Source of the DNA: Euryarchaeota archaeon UBA136
Lineage (GTDB): Archaea > Thermoplasmatota > Poseidoniia > MGIII > CG-Epi1
Length of the DNA: 13,332 bases
Direction of reading: 5' to 3'
NCBI GenBank assembly: GCA_002506485.1
Contig: DAXQ01000043.1
Span: forward strand, 1 to 13,332
The notes beneath the pieces were generated by a model that did not search any database, was not told the origin of the DNA, and was given only the letters and a program-made list of their open reading frames with translations. Below, in pieces: positions 1 through 8,970 of the stretch. The number at the start of each line of letters is the position of its first letter. Within the stretch, counting starts at the first letter, position 1. The translations under genes and the position numbers were made by a program.

Positions 1-447
1 TTCACGCTTCTTGTCCCACGAAGCATCAGGATCGAATTGAAGACCATAAGTAGTTGCCAACATCTCAGCCGCAAGATCCTCGACATAATCCTCTACCTGA
101 CGTGCATCCATACCTGTTGTATGATGTTCGGAAAGATATCCATAATCATCCCGGTTTCTTGGTATTGCAATGCCGATTCCTGAACTTACCAGTGTATCTG
201 CTTTATTACTGTCTGAGCGTGCCAGAACAACAGGAACCACCTGTCCAGGATGGAGCATTCGATTTCCTTTCTCAGAATCAATAATTGAACAATGTGGTGG
301 CAGGATTGAAGAAACGGAAATCAGGTTATAGCTAGCAATACTTGCAGATCTCAAGGCAAGTTCAAAGGACGCGAGTTTCTCATTATGAACACCAGTGCCT
401 TTAGTCAAAAATATGTTTTTGGGAATCCAATTTGTTGAGACCACCAT
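1..447 (-). CDS. pdaD: Pyruvoyl-dependent arginine decarboxylase (5' part; 3' end outside window)
   Basis: Self-processing enzyme that decarboxylates arginine to agmatine, the archaeal precursor of polyamines and of agmatidine in tRNA-Ile. I translated this strand by hand; 149 residues are present from the ATG at 447 to the window edge. The family signature is clear: FLTKGTGVH (13-21), KLASFE (24-29), and NLISVSSILPPHC (41-53). By homology the chain cleaves between Ser46 and Ser47, and Ser47 becomes the pyruvoyl cofactor. Glu107 in GYLSEHH matches the position of the catalytic Glu of the family. Members are usually about 150-195 residues, so probably only a short C-terminal piece is missing. 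The gene is divergent from the HTH gene and its start lies about 25 bases from a TATA box, so it is probably leaderless. A histidine decarboxylase of the same fold is less likely. Confidence 0.88.
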   Translation of the reverse strand, partial: MVVSTNWIPKNIFLTKGTGVHNEKLASFELALRSASIASYNLISVSSILPPHCSIIDSEKGNRMLHPGQVVPVVLARSDSNKADTLVSSGIGIAIPRNRDDYGYLSEHHTTGMDARQVEDYVEDLAAEMLATTYGLQFDPDASWDKKRE

Positions 448-464
448 TTTCAACCCCTTATTGC

Positions 465-476
465 CTATATAATAAT
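465..476 (-). promoter_or_regulatory. TATA box for the arginine decarboxylase gene
   Basis: Read on the minus strand this is ATTATTATATAG, an archaeal TATA element centred about 24 bases before the ATG at 447. The spacing predicts transcription starting at or next to the start codon, that is, a leaderless mRNA. No Shine-Dalgarno sequence precedes the ATG, which agrees. Confidence 0.55.
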
Positions 477-521
477 TGCATTTCAAGGACACAAAGTAAG
501 CTGATTGACGAAGTCAGATAC

Positions 522-535
522 ACATATAATTAAAT
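522..535 (+). promoter_or_regulatory. TATA box for the HTH / mevalonate block
   Basis: The AT-rich element ACATATAATTAAAT is centred near 528. A TSS about 26 bases on falls near 555, which supports the GTG at 557 as a leaderless start and argues against the upstream GTG at 539. It shares the 109-base divergent region with the arginine decarboxylase promoter. Confidence 0.5.
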
Positions 536-556
536 AGTGTGTCGAAATCGAACCCT

Positions 557-1237
557 GTGCAAGAACAACTAACACGCCGAATGGCTGGAGAAATCGTTGT
601 TTCGGAGAGTCCAGGTGAGACTCTGAGAAAATGGAGGGAAATATTTCAATTATCACAGAAGGAGCTTGCAACATTACTCGAAGTGAATCCTTCTGTAGTT
701 TGTGATTTCGAGAAGGGGCGCAGGGCATCACCAGGCATTGTAACTGTGAGAAAATTTGTAGAAGCAATGGTCGATTATGACTCATCACATGGTGGAAAAG
801 TAATAAACACCATGGCAGGTACACGTACCAACGAAGCTATAGTCGACATAAGAGAATTCACTAGTGGAATCGCAATAGAAACAGTCATTGAAAAGATAGA
901 AGGAGAAGTACTGGCAGGTAGTAAGGAGATAATTGAAAGGCCCATCTATGGATATACTATGGTTGATTCTCTGAAGGCCATCACTACTTTCAATGCGTTT
1001 GGAGAAATGTATGGTTGGTCAAATGAAAGAGCTGTGTTCTTTTCTGGTGTGCACTACGGTAGATCACCTATGATTGCAGTTAGGGCACATCCTGTCAAAC
1101 CTAGAATGGCGGTTTATGTCAAACCAAAGGCAGTAGACCCATTAGCGCCCAAACTGGCTGATATGGAAAAAGTGGTACTAGTCAAAACTGACCTTGATGA
1201 AAGTACGATTGTAGAAAGACTGAGGTATCTTAGATAG
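557..1237 (+). CDS. Archaeal HTH (XRE-type) transcriptional regulator, COG1709-like, of the mevalonate block
   Basis: Probable DNA-binding regulator of 226 residues. An XRE-like helix-turn-helix spans residues 20-76: [20 protein letters not shown] is followed by [18 protein letters not shown], the usual 'SQxELAxxLxVxPSVVxDxExGRR' pattern. The rest is an archaeal-specific alpha/beta domain containing [13 protein letters not shown] and [19 protein letters not shown], whose ligand I cannot name. I chose GTG 557 because the TATA box puts the TSS near 555 and because, from memory, family members begin shortly before the 'RxAGEIVxSxxPG' block. GTG 539 and ATG 581 are in-frame alternatives. In other archaea a regulator of this family lies beside HMG-CoA synthase and thiolase genes, so control of isoprenoid precursor synthesis is a fair inference. 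The next gene starts 8 bases downstream. Confidence 0.8.
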   Translation: MQEQLTRRMAGEIVVSESPGETLRKWREIFQLSQKELATLLEVNPSVVCDFEKGRRASPGIVTVRKFVEAMVDYDSSHGGKVINTMAGTRTNEAIVDIREFTSGIAIETVIEKIEGEVLAGSKEIIERPIYGYTMVDSLKAITTFNAFGEMYGWSNERAVFFSGVHYGRSPMIAVRAHPVKPRMAVYVKPKAVDPLAPKLADMEKVVLVKTDLDESTIVERLRYLR

Positions 1238-1240
1238 GAG
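1237..1240 (+). promoter_or_regulatory. Shine-Dalgarno GGAG before HMG-CoA synthase
   Basis: GGAG sits five bases before the ATG at 1246. This internal gene of the block is therefore translated with an SD site, unlike the probably leaderless first gene. Confidence 0.6.
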
Positions 1241-1245
1241 AAAAA

Positions 1246-2292
1246 ATGAATGGAATAGTAAGCTATGGGGCGTATGTACCCTGCCATAAAATCGAAACCG
1301 GAGAGATTGCCTCCGTATGGGGTGCAGATGGTAGCGCTTGGGCTAAAAATCTGAATGTTTACTCAAAATCCGTGCCTGGTCCTGATGAGGATGTAATAAC
1401 CATCTCTGTCGAGGCGACTCGACAAGCTATGAAAAGAGCAAAGTTGAATGGAGATGACATTGGAGCTATTTACACAGGTTCAGAATCTCACCCATATGCT
1501 GTGAAACCTACATCCACCATTGTTGCCCAAGCAATAGGAGCAACGCCACATCTAACTGCAGCCGACTATGAATTTGCATGTAAGGCAGGTACGGCAGCAA
1601 TCCAAACATGTCTGGGAATGGTCGGTGACAAACAGGTGGATAATGGAATTGCAATTGGGGTTGATACTTCCCAAGGTGCTCCTGGTGATGCTTTGGAATA
1701 CAGCGCTTCAGCTGGTGGAGGGGCATTCATAATCGGTAGCAAGAAAGTGATTGCCGATATAAATCATACAACTTCTTATACAACCGATACCCCTGATTTC
1801 TGGAGGAGGGAGGGTCAGAAATATCCAAGACACGGTGGACGTTTTACTGGTAAACCAGCCTTCTTCAAACATGTTATGAGTTGTGGGCTGAAGACGATGG
1901 AAATGGCCGGTACAGAAGCAAAAGACTATGATTACATTGTAACACATCAACCCAATGGTAAATTTCCAATAAGAGCTGCAAAGGCATTAGGTTTCACTAC
2001 AGAACAATTTGAAACCGGATTGCTCACTCCCAGGATAGGGAATACTTATTCTGGTGCTATTTTCTTAGGACTTGCAGCTATTCTGGACATCGCGAAGCCG
2101 GGTGATAGGATTTTAGCGGTGGCATACGGGTCTGGAGCTGGAAGTGATGGTTTTGACATCACTGTAACGAAAAATATAGAAAAAATGGACCGCAGTGAAA
2201 CTGTAGAGGATATGATTTCAAGGATGAAGATTGTAAACTATGCCACATATGCAAAATATAGAGGAAAATTGAGAATGGGGGGTTCAAATTGA
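1246..2292 (+). CDS. Hydroxymethylglutaryl-CoA synthase (archaeal type)
   Basis: Condenses acetyl-CoA with acetoacetyl-CoA to HMG-CoA, the committed step to mevalonate and archaeal isoprenoid lipids. The 348 residues match the usual archaeal length of about 345-350. Catalytic residues are all visible: general-acid/base Glu80 in [13 protein letters not shown], nucleophilic Cys112 in [11 protein letters not shown], and His234 in [26 protein letters not shown] and [11 protein letters not shown] are typical C-terminal thiolase-fold motifs. Its stop overlaps the thiolase start by four bases (TTGA). In methanogens the HMG-CoA synthase, thiolase and DUF35 proteins form one complex that channels acetoacetyl-CoA, and the gene order here predicts the same assembly. 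Confidence 0.95.
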   Translation: MNGIVSYGAYVPCHKIETGEIASVWGADGSAWAKNLNVYSKSVPGPDEDVITISVEATRQAMKRAKLNGDDIGAIYTGSESHPYAVKPTSTIVAQAIGATPHLTAADYEFACKAGTAAIQTCLGMVGDKQVDNGIAIGVDTSQGAPGDALEYSASAGGGAFIIGSKKVIADINHTTSYTTDTPDFWRREGQKYPRHGGRFTGKPAFFKHVMSCGLKTMEMAGTEAKDYDYIVTHQPNGKFPIRAAKALGFTTEQFETGLLTPRIGNTYSGAIFLGLAAILDIAKPGDRILAVAYGSGAGSDGFDITVTKNIEKMDRSETVEDMISRMKIVNYATYAKYRGKLRMGGSN

Positions 2293-3455
2293 GGGATGTT
2301 AGCGTAATTGGAATAGGGATAACTAAATTCGGTGAGTTGTGGGATAAATCACTTCGGGAATTAGGGCTAGAAACAGGACTCGCGGCGATAAGTGATGCTG
2401 GAATAACAAGCAAAGACATTGACGCACTGTACATTGGAAACATGGCTGCAGGATCCACTCTACAACAAGAACATGTAAGCGCCCTGATAGCTGACTATTG
2501 TGGTTTGACCAATCAGAACGTACCAGCAACCAGAGTCGAAGCTGCATCAGCTTCTGGTGGGTTAGCAATCAGACAAGCGTACATGGCAATTGCTGGTGGA
2601 TTCATTGATGTTGCAGTTGTAGGTGGTGCAGAAAAGATGACGGACGTTAGTGATTCGGAATCTTCATACACTGTAAGTATGGGATCTGATGAACAATGGG
2701 AATCCCAAGCTGGTGCTACTTTTGCCTCATTACATGCAATGATTGCGCAAAGCCATATGGATGAATTTGGAACCAGCCGAGAGGAACTTTCCGCTGTTTC
2801 TGAGAAGAATCATTATCACGCATCACTGAATCCTATGGCTCAATTCCAATTTCAAGTTTCTGGAGAGGCTGTCTCTAACTCAGGAATAGTGTCCAGTCCT
2901 CTACGGATGTTGGACTGTGCACCAAACAGTGACGGCGCGGCAGCTGTGGTTCTTTGCGCAACCGATAAAGCCAAAAAATTCAAAAAGAAAGCAATTCGGA
3001 TTATCGGTTCAGGACAGGCATCTGACACACTGAGTTTGCATCACCGTAAATATTTGAATCGACTTCCGGCAATAGGTATTGCAGCCAGAAGAGCATTCAA
3101 AAGTTGTGGGAAAAAGACTAAGGATTTAGATCTAATTGAAGTTCATGACAACTTTACAATCTCCGAGATAATAGCCTTGGAAGAAATTGGAATATTTAAA
3201 CGAGGCAAGGCTGCCTCTATGGGACTCAAAGGCGAGACAAGATTAGGTGGGAAGATTGCTGTAAACACAAGTGGCGGATTGAAGGCGCGTGGCCATGCCC
3301 CAGGTGCTACTGGAATCGCCCAAGTGGTTGAGATAGTTCAGCAACTTAGAGGAGAAGCAGGTGAAAGGCAGATCAAAGATGCCAAAATTGGACTGGCGGA
3401 AAATCATGGCGGTACAGCAGCAACTGCCGTAGTACACATACTGGAGGCGGATTAA
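2289..3455 (+). CDS. Archaeal acetoacetyl-CoA thiolase (SCP2-thiolase-like) with Ser in place of the nucleophilic Cys
   Basis: 388 residues from a TTG start overlapping the previous stop. The family is clear from [17 protein letters not shown] at the N terminus, [10 protein letters not shown] (111-120), [28 protein letters not shown] (His286), and [15 protein letters not shown] (His336). The expected role is joining two acetyl-CoA to acetoacetyl-CoA for the adjacent HMG-CoA synthase. The nucleophile region reads [10 protein letters not shown] where archaeal relatives have VEAACASGG, so Ser87 (TCA, 2547-2549) replaces the Cys. The reading frame is intact and the two His motifs remain, so the gene is under selection rather than decayed. 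It could be a slow Ser enzyme, a structural or channelling subunit, or a thiolase-fold enzyme with different chemistry such as the retro-aldol Ltp2-type proteins, which also pair with DUF35 partners. Confidence 0.88.
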   Translation: MRDVSVIGIGITKFGELWDKSLRELGLETGLAAISDAGITSKDIDALYIGNMAAGSTLQQEHVSALIADYCGLTNQNVPATRVEAASASGGLAIRQAYMAIAGGFIDVAVVGGAEKMTDVSDSESSYTVSMGSDEQWESQAGATFASLHAMIAQSHMDEFGTSREELSAVSEKNHYHASLNPMAQFQFQVSGEAVSNSGIVSSPLRMLDCAPNSDGAAAVVLCATDKAKKFKKKAIRIIGSGQASDTLSLHHRKYLNRLPAIGIAARRAFKSCGKKTKDLDLIEVHDNFTISEIIALEEIGIFKRGKAASMGLKGETRLGGKIAVNTSGGLKARGHAPGATGIAQVVEIVQQLRGEAGERQIKDAKIGLAENHGGTAATAVVHILEAD

Positions 3456-3907
3456 TGTCGGTACCAAGATTCTGGAGAGAGTTAGATTCACGCTATAATC
3501 TGGTAGGATCCCATTGTAAGATAACAAATACCTACCACTACCCTAAGAGAAGTTTCAATCCAGAGGCTGGAAGAGACTCAATAGGGAATATGGAAGATTA
3601 CCAATTCAAGGGCAATGGAAAAGTGATAAACTCGACCGTGGTCCATCAGGCACAGACTGGTTACGAGATGTTCGGACCTTATTGTATAGCAATAATTGAA
3701 TTAGAAGAAGGGCCAAGAATAACTTCCCAAGTGGTGGATTGTGATCCTGAAATAGTCAAACCTGGGATGAAAGTCAAATCTGTGTTCAGAAAACTTGGAG
3801 AAGATAGTGAAAGTGGAATTCTCCATTATGGAACCAAATTCATACCAGATGAAGTTCTGCAAACTGAAAACGATGAAGATGATGACATAGCTGACGTCGA
3901 ACTATGA
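3455..3907 (+). CDS. DUF35 OB-fold protein with degenerate zinc ribbon, thiolase/HMG-CoA synthase partner
   Basis: 150 residues; its ATG overlaps the thiolase stop (TAATG), implying coupled translation. The start SVPRFWRELDSRYNLVGSHC is the DUF35 N-terminal helix. The C-terminal OB-fold is seen as GKVINSTVVH, YCIAIIELEEGPRITSQVV, and GMKVKSVFRKL...GILHYGTKF. Known archaeal homologues bridge thiolase and HMG-CoA synthase and help form the shared CoA tunnel. The rubredoxin-like zinc ribbon (CxxC...CPxC) is mostly lost: Cys21 remains, but Thr24, Asn35 and Ala38 stand at the other three positions. The last 15 residues form an acidic tail (ENDEDDDIADVEL). Family assignment is firm; the structural consequence is inference. 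Confidence 0.87.
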   Translation: MSVPRFWRELDSRYNLVGSHCKITNTYHYPKRSFNPEAGRDSIGNMEDYQFKGNGKVINSTVVHQAQTGYEMFGPYCIAIIELEEGPRITSQVVDCDPEIVKPGMKVKSVFRKLGEDSESGILHYGTKFIPDEVLQTENDEDDDIADVEL

Positions 3908-3914
3908 TTAGATA

Positions 3915-3924
3915 CTTATATATC
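3915..3924 (+). promoter_or_regulatory. TATA box for lonB
   Basis: CTTATATATC is centred about 33 bases before the lonB ATG, in the 44-base gap after the DUF35 gene. It predicts a TSS near 3945 and a leader of only a few bases. lonB is therefore probably transcribed separately from the mevalonate block. Confidence 0.6.
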
Positions 3925-3951
3925 TGTAGACTCTCCATCCACATAAGATAA

Positions 3952-5904
3952 ATGGCCAAAAAAACAGAAGAACTCTCAGACCCTCGTGTCTGGATTAAGG
4001 ATTTGGATATCGAAACTACAGCAGATATAGCGATACCAAAAATGTTGGTTGATCAGGTCATTGGTCAAGAACAGGGTGTCGAGATTGTAAGGAAAGCAGC
4101 TGAGCAGAAACGGCACGTCATGTTAATTGGAGATCCGGGCACTGGAAAATCAATGTTGGCCCAATCGATATCTGAACTATTACCCAAAGAGGAATTGCAA
4201 GATGTACTGGTCTATCACAATAATGAGGATAATAACGAACCAAGAGTGAGAATAGTACCCGCCGGTAAAGGCAAAGAGATTGTTCAGGTCCAGAAAGCCC
4301 AAGCAATGATTGAAAAGGAGAAAAAAGCCAAATCACAAATGATGATTGTGTTTATGATAGTCGGTTTCGGTGCTCTTTGGTTTGCCCTGAGCGGATTTAG
4401 CAACCCTATGATTATTTTTTACAGTTTGATAGCCGCAGCATTTGTTTTCATGGCCATGAGATATACGAACCAAAGAAATGAAACTGCAAATGTTCCAAAG
4501 GGTCTTGTTTTACACAATCATGATGCAGAGGCCGCTTTTGTTGATGCCACCGGTACTCATGCAGGTGCATTGCTGGGAGACGTAAGACACGACCCCTTCC
4601 AATCTGGCGGTTTGGAGACACCAGCCCATGATCGTGTTGAAGCAGGAGCGATTCACAAAGCCCACCGAGGCGTTTTGTATATTGACGAAATTAATCTTCT
4701 AAGGATAGAGTCACAGCAATCTTTACTAACAGCAATACAAGAGGGAGAATTCTCAATTTCCGGGCAGTCTGAGAGGTCTGCTGGAGCGATGACCAAAACC
4801 GAACCAGTACCATGTGATTTTGTTCTTGTAGCAGCTGGAAATCTGGATGCGATAAAGGGGATGCATCCTGCTCTCAGGAGTCGAATCCGAGGATATGGAT
4901 ATGAAGTCTACGTAAATTCAACTATTCCAGATTCTCAGGAAAATCGTGAAAAGTTGGTCAGATTTATCGCGCAAGAAGTGGCAAAAGATGAAAAAATTGG
5001 GCACTTCTCCAGGGAAGCAATCGGTGAAATTATACATGAAGCTCAACGCAGGTCGGGACGCCAATCACATCTGAGTCTAAGACTTAGGGAACTAGGAGGT
5101 CTGGTCAGGGTTGCGGGTGATATTGCCAGTGAATTAGGTGACGAAAAGGTCACCGCCGAGCATGTCGTTAAAGCCAAGAAAATAGCTAAACCGCTCGAAC
5201 AGCAGATTGCGGATCGTTATGTTGAGAGGCGCAAGGACTACAAGACTTACTCAGTTGAAGGTTCTGAGATAGGGATGGTCAACGGTTTAGCTGTAATGGG
5301 TGCCGATTCAGGGATGGCTGAGATGGCTGGCATTCTAATGCCTATAGTGGCTGAAGTAACTCCAGCTCAATCAAGAGACCGTGGAAGAGTGGTGGCAACG
5401 GGTAAGTTGGGTGAGATCGCTAAAGAAGCTGTAGAAAATGTGTCTGCTCTGATTAAGAAATACACCGGTGAAGACATCTCAAAATATGATATCCATGTTC
5501 AATTTATAGGTACATACGAGGGAGTAGAAGGGGATTCTGCATCGGTTTCTATCGCAACTGCCGTAATTTCTGCTTTGGAAGATGCAGAAGTGGATCAGAC
5601 TGTTGCTTTGACTGGGTCCTTGAGTGTGAGGGGGCAGGTATTGCCTGTAGGTGGCGTGACTGCAAAAATAGAAGCCGCCGCGGAAACGGGGGTGACCAAG
5701 GTACTCATACCAGCTATGAATATGCAAGATGTTCTTCTAGATTCCAAATACAAGGATATGGTCAAAATAATTCCCGTTTCGACATTGAAAGATGTCCTGG
5801 ATAATATACTGGTGGCCGGTCCACGAAAAGAAGGATTACTAGAGAGGCTGGCAAAATTTCTTCCAAGTTCTAATATTTCTGGAAAAGTAAATCCGGCTGC
5901 TTAG
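3952..5904 (+). CDS. lonB: Membrane-anchored ATP-dependent archaeal Lon protease (LonB)
   Basis: ATP-driven protease that degrades misfolded and regulatory proteins at the inner face of the membrane. The 650 residues contain, in order: Walker A GDPGTGKS (60-67, Lys66), an insertion with two membrane helices (about 130-149 and 152-170), Walker [11 protein letters not shown] (Asp245, Glu246), the AAA+ lid with [12 protein letters not shown], and the C-terminal protease domain. The catalytic dyad is Ser529 in EGDSASVS and Lys572 in [10 protein letters not shown]. The 43-residue spacing and the EGDSAS context are those of LonB, not bacterial LonA, and there is no LonA N-terminal substrate domain. 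All key residues are intact. Its stop overlaps the convergent pantoate kinase stop by four bases. Confidence 0.96.
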   Translation: MAKKTEELSDPRVWIKDLDIETTADIAIPKMLVDQVIGQEQGVEIVRKAAEQKRHVMLIGDPGTGKSMLAQSISELLPKEELQDVLVYHNNEDNNEPRVRIVPAGKGKEIVQVQKAQAMIEKEKKAKSQMMIVFMIVGFGALWFALSGFSNPMIIFYSLIAAAFVFMAMRYTNQRNETANVPKGLVLHNHDAEAAFVDATGTHAGALLGDVRHDPFQSGGLETPAHDRVEAGAIHKAHRGVLYIDEINLLRIESQQSLLTAIQEGEFSISGQSERSAGAMTKTEPVPCDFVLVAAGNLDAIKGMHPALRSRIRGYGYEVYVNSTIPDSQENREKLVRFIAQEVAKDEKIGHFSREAIGEIIHEAQRRSGRQSHLSLRLRELGGLVRVAGDIASELGDEKVTAEHVVKAKKIAKPLEQQIADRYVERRKDYKTYSVEGSEIGMVNGLAVMGADSGMAEMAGILMPIVAEVTPAQSRDRGRVVATGKLGEIAKEAVENVSALIKKYTGEDISKYDIHVQFIGTYEGVEGDSASVSIATAVISALEDAEVDQTVALTGSLSVRGQVLPVGGVTAKIEAAAETGVTKVLIPAMNMQDVLLDSKYKDMVKIIPVSTLKDVLDNILVAGPRKEGLLERLAKFLPSSNISGKVNPAA

Positions 5905-6716
5905 AACTCTCTTATCTCTCCGAAATTTTCTAGGGCTGAACACAGTTCTAATACATCATCCGATGTTGCAACGATAGAGGTACCTAAATGGGCAACGGAT
6001 GCAACAGCTCCCACTGGTACTTGCTCAAGAATCTCAGAAAGGTTCTCATTCATCAGGCCTGCCTTTTCGGTGAACAGGCGCCCTGTCTTGATTGCTGTCC
6101 GAAGATTTACATTGGTCAATTGAATTCCTAAGGATGCTGTGTTTATTATCTCGGTCCACTCTGGATTATTAAGGATCTGAGAGGTATCTCGCCCTAATCC
6201 AGAAAGGCAAATTACCATTTTATCTTTAACTGGATAAGTAATGACCTCACCACCATAACCCGGACTCTCTCTTATGACAATTGATGGAAAAATATTTTCT
6301 TTTAGGGATGCCGATATTGCCATTACATCACCTAGTCCTGTCTTGTATTCAACTTCGGCCTGATGAGCTGCCTTTACAGATTTTTCAAAATCCTTTTCCA
6401 ATTCTAGACAGGCGGCCAAAGCTGACGAACCGGAAATTCCCAGACCAAAACCTAGAGGAAGATCTCTTCTCAAATAAATGGTAAGACCTTGATTTCCAGA
6501 ACCAATCAGTTCTAAGGCACGTAATGTGACGGGATCCTTAATCTGCTTGCCACCACATATTACTACATTCTCGGAGGATTCTGATTGCTCATCGACAACA
6601 GCACAGTGAACACCTTGAGGCAATACTAATCCTATACCTGTAGAACCCATCTTCAAAGGATCCTCATCAGGCCAAACTGCAAATGTTAAGCTGACATGCC
6701 CAGGTGCAAAACTCAT
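5901..6716 (-). CDS. Pantoate kinase (GHMP superfamily), archaeal CoA biosynthesis
   Basis: Phosphorylates pantoate with ATP to 4-phosphopantoate, the archaeal route that replaces bacterial pantothenate synthetase plus pantothenate kinase. The 271 residues fit the family (about 270-300). Visible motifs are the N-terminal [10 protein letters not shown] (3-12) with [12 protein letters not shown], the phosphate-binding GHMP loop [14 protein letters not shown] (87-100), and [15 protein letters not shown] (117-131) with His118, Glu121 and Asp130. I would expect phosphopantothenate synthetase elsewhere in the genome. Its ATG overlaps the stop of the upstream glycosyltransferase (ATGA), so the two are co-transcribed from the promoter near 7850. 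No functional link between them is evident. Another GHMP sugar kinase is possible but less likely given the motifs. Confidence 0.88.
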   Translation of the reverse strand: MSFAPGHVSLTFAVWPDEDPLKMGSTGIGLVLPQGVHCAVVDEQSESSENVVICGGKQIKDPVTLRALELIGSGNQGLTIYLRRDLPLGFGLGISGSSALAACLELEKDFEKSVKAAHQAEVEYKTGLGDVMAISASLKENIFPSIVIRESPGYGGEVITYPVKDKMVICLSGLGRDTSQILNNPEWTEIINTASLGIQLTNVNLRTAIKTGRLFTEKAGLMNENLSEILEQVPVGAVASVAHLGTSIVATSDDVLELCSALENFGEIREF

Positions 6717-7828
6717 ATCGTCTCTTGGTATAATTTAATGGTCTTATCAATTGTATTATCCCATGTTCTTCTTGAAGAAGCATAGGAGTAAGCGGACTCT
6801 GATAATTCATCAAGAAGTTTCTCATTCTTCAGAATCTTTGCCACGGCATCAGCCATCTGCCCAGATTTTACCAGAAGTGCATGGCCTTGTGTAGCCTCTC
6901 TTACTGAAGGGAGTGATGTAGCAACTACAGGTAACTTGCAGCCCATGTATTCATATATTTTTAGCGGAGAAAATCCATAGTCTAAGTTGGGATAAGGGGC
7001 CACACCAACATCGGCTTCAACCAAAAGACGAGGAACGTCTGCCCTTCCAAGCCTTCCAATATGAAACAAATTGGCCAATTCCGGAAGATTTTTACCATAT
7101 CCGCCTCCAGCAACAATAACATTCAGTTCCGGGTTCAATTTTGCTATCTCTACCAATTCATCAGTTCCATGCCAAGGCCCCAGAGCTCCTACAAAAACAA
7201 CAATCTTACCTTTCAGTCCTAATTTTTTCCTTAAACCTAGTGGTTCTACATCAGGAGAAAACAAATCATTCTCGTAACCATTCTGAATAACTGTGAAATT
7301 GTTGGCCTTGGGATTCCACTTAGAAATCTGTTCTCTGAGAACCGTACTAACTGTAAAACCACTATCGGCTTTCTCTATTTGTTCCCTACAAGAACGGATT
7401 GCTTTTTCATTATAGGGCCAAAGTCTGGCAATTCTGGTTGCTGATAATTCAGAACGCATCCAGTTGTCGTCAACCTGTAAGAGCGATTTTACGCCTGCTT
7501 CAGAGGCTGCCCTAACTCCTGAACCTGCAAAGATATATCCTCTATCATGAACTAAGTCATATTCTTCAGTCTTTAATTCGGTCAATACTTTCTGGTATGA
7601 AGTGCGGGTGAATATGATTCTTTCAAAGGGTATTCCGGGATCAACAATTGGTATAAATTTAAGGTTGGGACTCAAATTGGAAGTATCTGCATTATTAGAA
7701 TCATACCTACAAATTAAAGTGATATCTATACCACGTTTTGCTAGACCATCTGCTAAAGCCAATTGATGAAGGGTTTGACCTAAGGTATCTGGGACCCTCA
7801 CAGAGGGCGCTACCATCAGAACTCTCAC
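6713..7828 (-). CDS. GT4-type glycosyltransferase (GT-B fold)
   Basis: 371 residues from the GTG at 7828, giving MRVLMVAPSVRVP, a normal GT-B first strand. A longer reading to 7882 is possible but would add a non-homologous leader and run into the divergent gene, so I reject it. The C-terminal Rossmann domain opens with KIVVFVGALGPWHGTDELVE. The nucleotide-sugar site is FSPLKIYEYMGCKLPVVATS (about 287-306), the GT4 'E-x7-E' region in a variant form, followed by SVREATQGHALLV. It should transfer a sugar from a nucleotide-activated donor to a lipid- or protein-linked glycan at the cytoplasmic face. Donor and acceptor cannot be told. It is the first gene of a two-gene unit with pantoate kinase and is divergent from a second glycosyltransferase. 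Confidence 0.85.
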   Translation of the reverse strand: MRVLMVAPSVRVPDTLGQTLHQLALADGLAKRGIDITLICRYDSNNADTSNLSPNLKFIPIVDPGIPFERIIFTRTSYQKVLTELKTEEYDLVHDRGYIFAGSGVRAASEAGVKSLLQVDDNWMRSELSATRIARLWPYNEKAIRSCREQIEKADSGFTVSTVLREQISKWNPKANNFTVIQNGYENDLFSPDVEPLGLRKKLGLKGKIVVFVGALGPWHGTDELVEIAKLNPELNVIVAGGGYGKNLPELANLFHIGRLGRADVPRLLVEADVGVAPYPNLDYGFSPLKIYEYMGCKLPVVATSLPSVREATQGHALLVKSGQMADAVAKILKNEKLLDELSESAYSYASSRRTWDNTIDKTIKLYQETI

Positions 7829-7875
7829 AGATATGCAAGAATGAACAGGTTTTAGAACTGCCGCTATAGCATACT
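7829..7875. promoter_or_regulatory. Divergent promoter region between two glycosyltransferases
   Basis: Only 47 bases separate the two GTG starts. A CTATAG-containing element at about 7863-7869 sits roughly 38 bases from the minus-strand start; GTTTTAGAAC at 7849-7858 is a weak candidate for the plus strand. No Shine-Dalgarno sequence is convincing on either side. The shared region suggests the two genes are co-regulated. Confidence 0.35.
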
Positions 7876-8970
7876 GTGGCAAATATCACCGTGATTTGTG
7901 ATCGCGAATTCTTCCAACCTTTCGACCAACGCGTCTACAAAGAGATGTGTAGTATGAAGAAAAGTGGCCACAATATTGAAATCGTAACGCCCCATAAATC
8001 GACTGAAATCAAAGAATTTGAAGGCATAAAGGCACATTGTATAGAAACTGGGGGGGCTCCAGGTATTGTTGCCCTAAAAATGATTAGAAAAGCTCTGAAA
8101 ACGGACTGTGATCTGTTCTATTGCCACGAACTGGACCCTCTTTTATACAGTATTGTTTTAAAAAGGATAACGAGGAAACCAATCATCTGGGACTGCCATG
8201 AGTACCTTGTTCCTATGAAAAAAGAACTGCAAGGAAGACTCTCAGCCATACTTACCGAGATTGGCATTTCAATTTGCGCACCCAGAGTTGACCATATTAT
8301 AACCGTCGATAATCGTTTGGCAAAGACACTATCTAAACTTGGGAAGGTCACGGTTATTCCAAATTATCCTCGATTATCAGATTTCAGTGAACTTACCTCA
8401 CGTAAAAAGAAAGAAAAATTTGTAGTAATCTATGTGGGAGGTCTGACAGAGAGAAGAGGAATTAAAATAATTTTAAAGGCCATACACCGATTAAAAGAAA
8501 GGAGGAATATAAGTCTCCGTATAGTTGGTGGTTTTTACGATGGGGAATTGGAGAAATGGGCACATCAATATGGCTCTGAAAACGAACTCGATATTGATTG
8601 GTTAGGATGGGTAGACTACAGAGAATTGGCGCCAGTCATCGCAGATTCGGACTGTGGATTATTCGTGAATCAGCCTGGGCCCCGGTATCTGAAAGGATTG
8701 CCAACCAAGATATTTGAATACATGATTATGGGACTGCCAGTTGTATCTGCTACTGGGCCTCTGCTTGATTCATTAATCAACGGGAAAAATCTGGGTGTCA
8801 CTGTGGACTCGACAAATCCAGAATCGTTGTCAGATGGAATAGAAACTTTGATGGAACATAGTAATTTACAGGAAATGGGGAAAAGGGCACACGACACAGT
8901 CAAGAAGAATTATTGTTGGGAAGCAAAAGAAGACAAATTATTGAGAATAATCGAAAAGCTGACTAGTTGA
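7876..8970 (+). CDS. GT4-type glycosyltransferase (GT-B fold)
   Basis: 364 residues from a GTG start (MANITVICDREFFQPFDQRV). The phrase FDQRVYKEMCSMKKSGHNI is typical of GT4 enzymes that act on surface polysaccharide. HELDPLLYSIVLKRITRKPIIWDCHEY lies in the N-terminal acceptor domain. The C-terminal donor domain starts at KFVVIYVGGLTERRGIKIIL, continues with LRIVGGFYDGELEKWA, and has the nucleotide-sugar region KGLPTKIFEYMIMGLPVVSA with the paired acidic positions in relaxed form. It lacks membrane helices, so it probably works on lipid-linked glycans from the cytoplasm. Its TGA overlaps the convergent propeller gene by eight bases. It is distinct in sequence from the other glycosyltransferase, so this is not a recent duplication. 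Confidence 0.86.
   Translation: MANITVICDREFFQPFDQRVYKEMCSMKKSGHNIEIVTPHKSTEIKEFEGIKAHCIETGGAPGIVALKMIRKALKTDCDLFYCHELDPLLYSIVLKRITRKPIIWDCHEYLVPMKKELQGRLSAILTEIGISICAPRVDHIITVDNRLAKTLSKLGKVTVIPNYPRLSDFSELTSRKKKEKFVVIYVGGLTERRGIKIILKAIHRLKERRNISLRIVGGFYDGELEKWAHQYGSENELDIDWLGWVDYRELAPVIADSDCGLFVNQPGPRYLKGLPTKIFEYMIMGLPVVSATGPLLDSLINGKNLGVTVDSTNPESLSDGIETLMEHSNLQEMGKRAHDTVKKNYCWEAKEDKLLRIIEKLTS

Noticed and set aside
54..284. Plus-strand open frame of 76 codons
   Set aside because: It is antisense to the arginine decarboxylase coding region, which has clear family motifs.
539..556. GTG at 539 as start of the HTH gene
   Set aside because: It lies only about 11 bases after the TATA centre, so it would be upstream of the expected TSS. 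The GTG at 557 fits the promoter and the usual family N terminus better.
2289..3455. Thiolase as a decayed pseudogene
   Set aside because: The frame is open for 388 codons, starts and stops are coupled to both neighbours, and the other active-site motifs are conserved.
7829..7882. N-terminal extension of the minus-strand glycosyltransferase up to 7882
   Set aside because: It would overlap the divergent gene's start and adds residues unlike a GT-B N terminus; GTG 7828 gives the normal MRVLMVAPS beginning.
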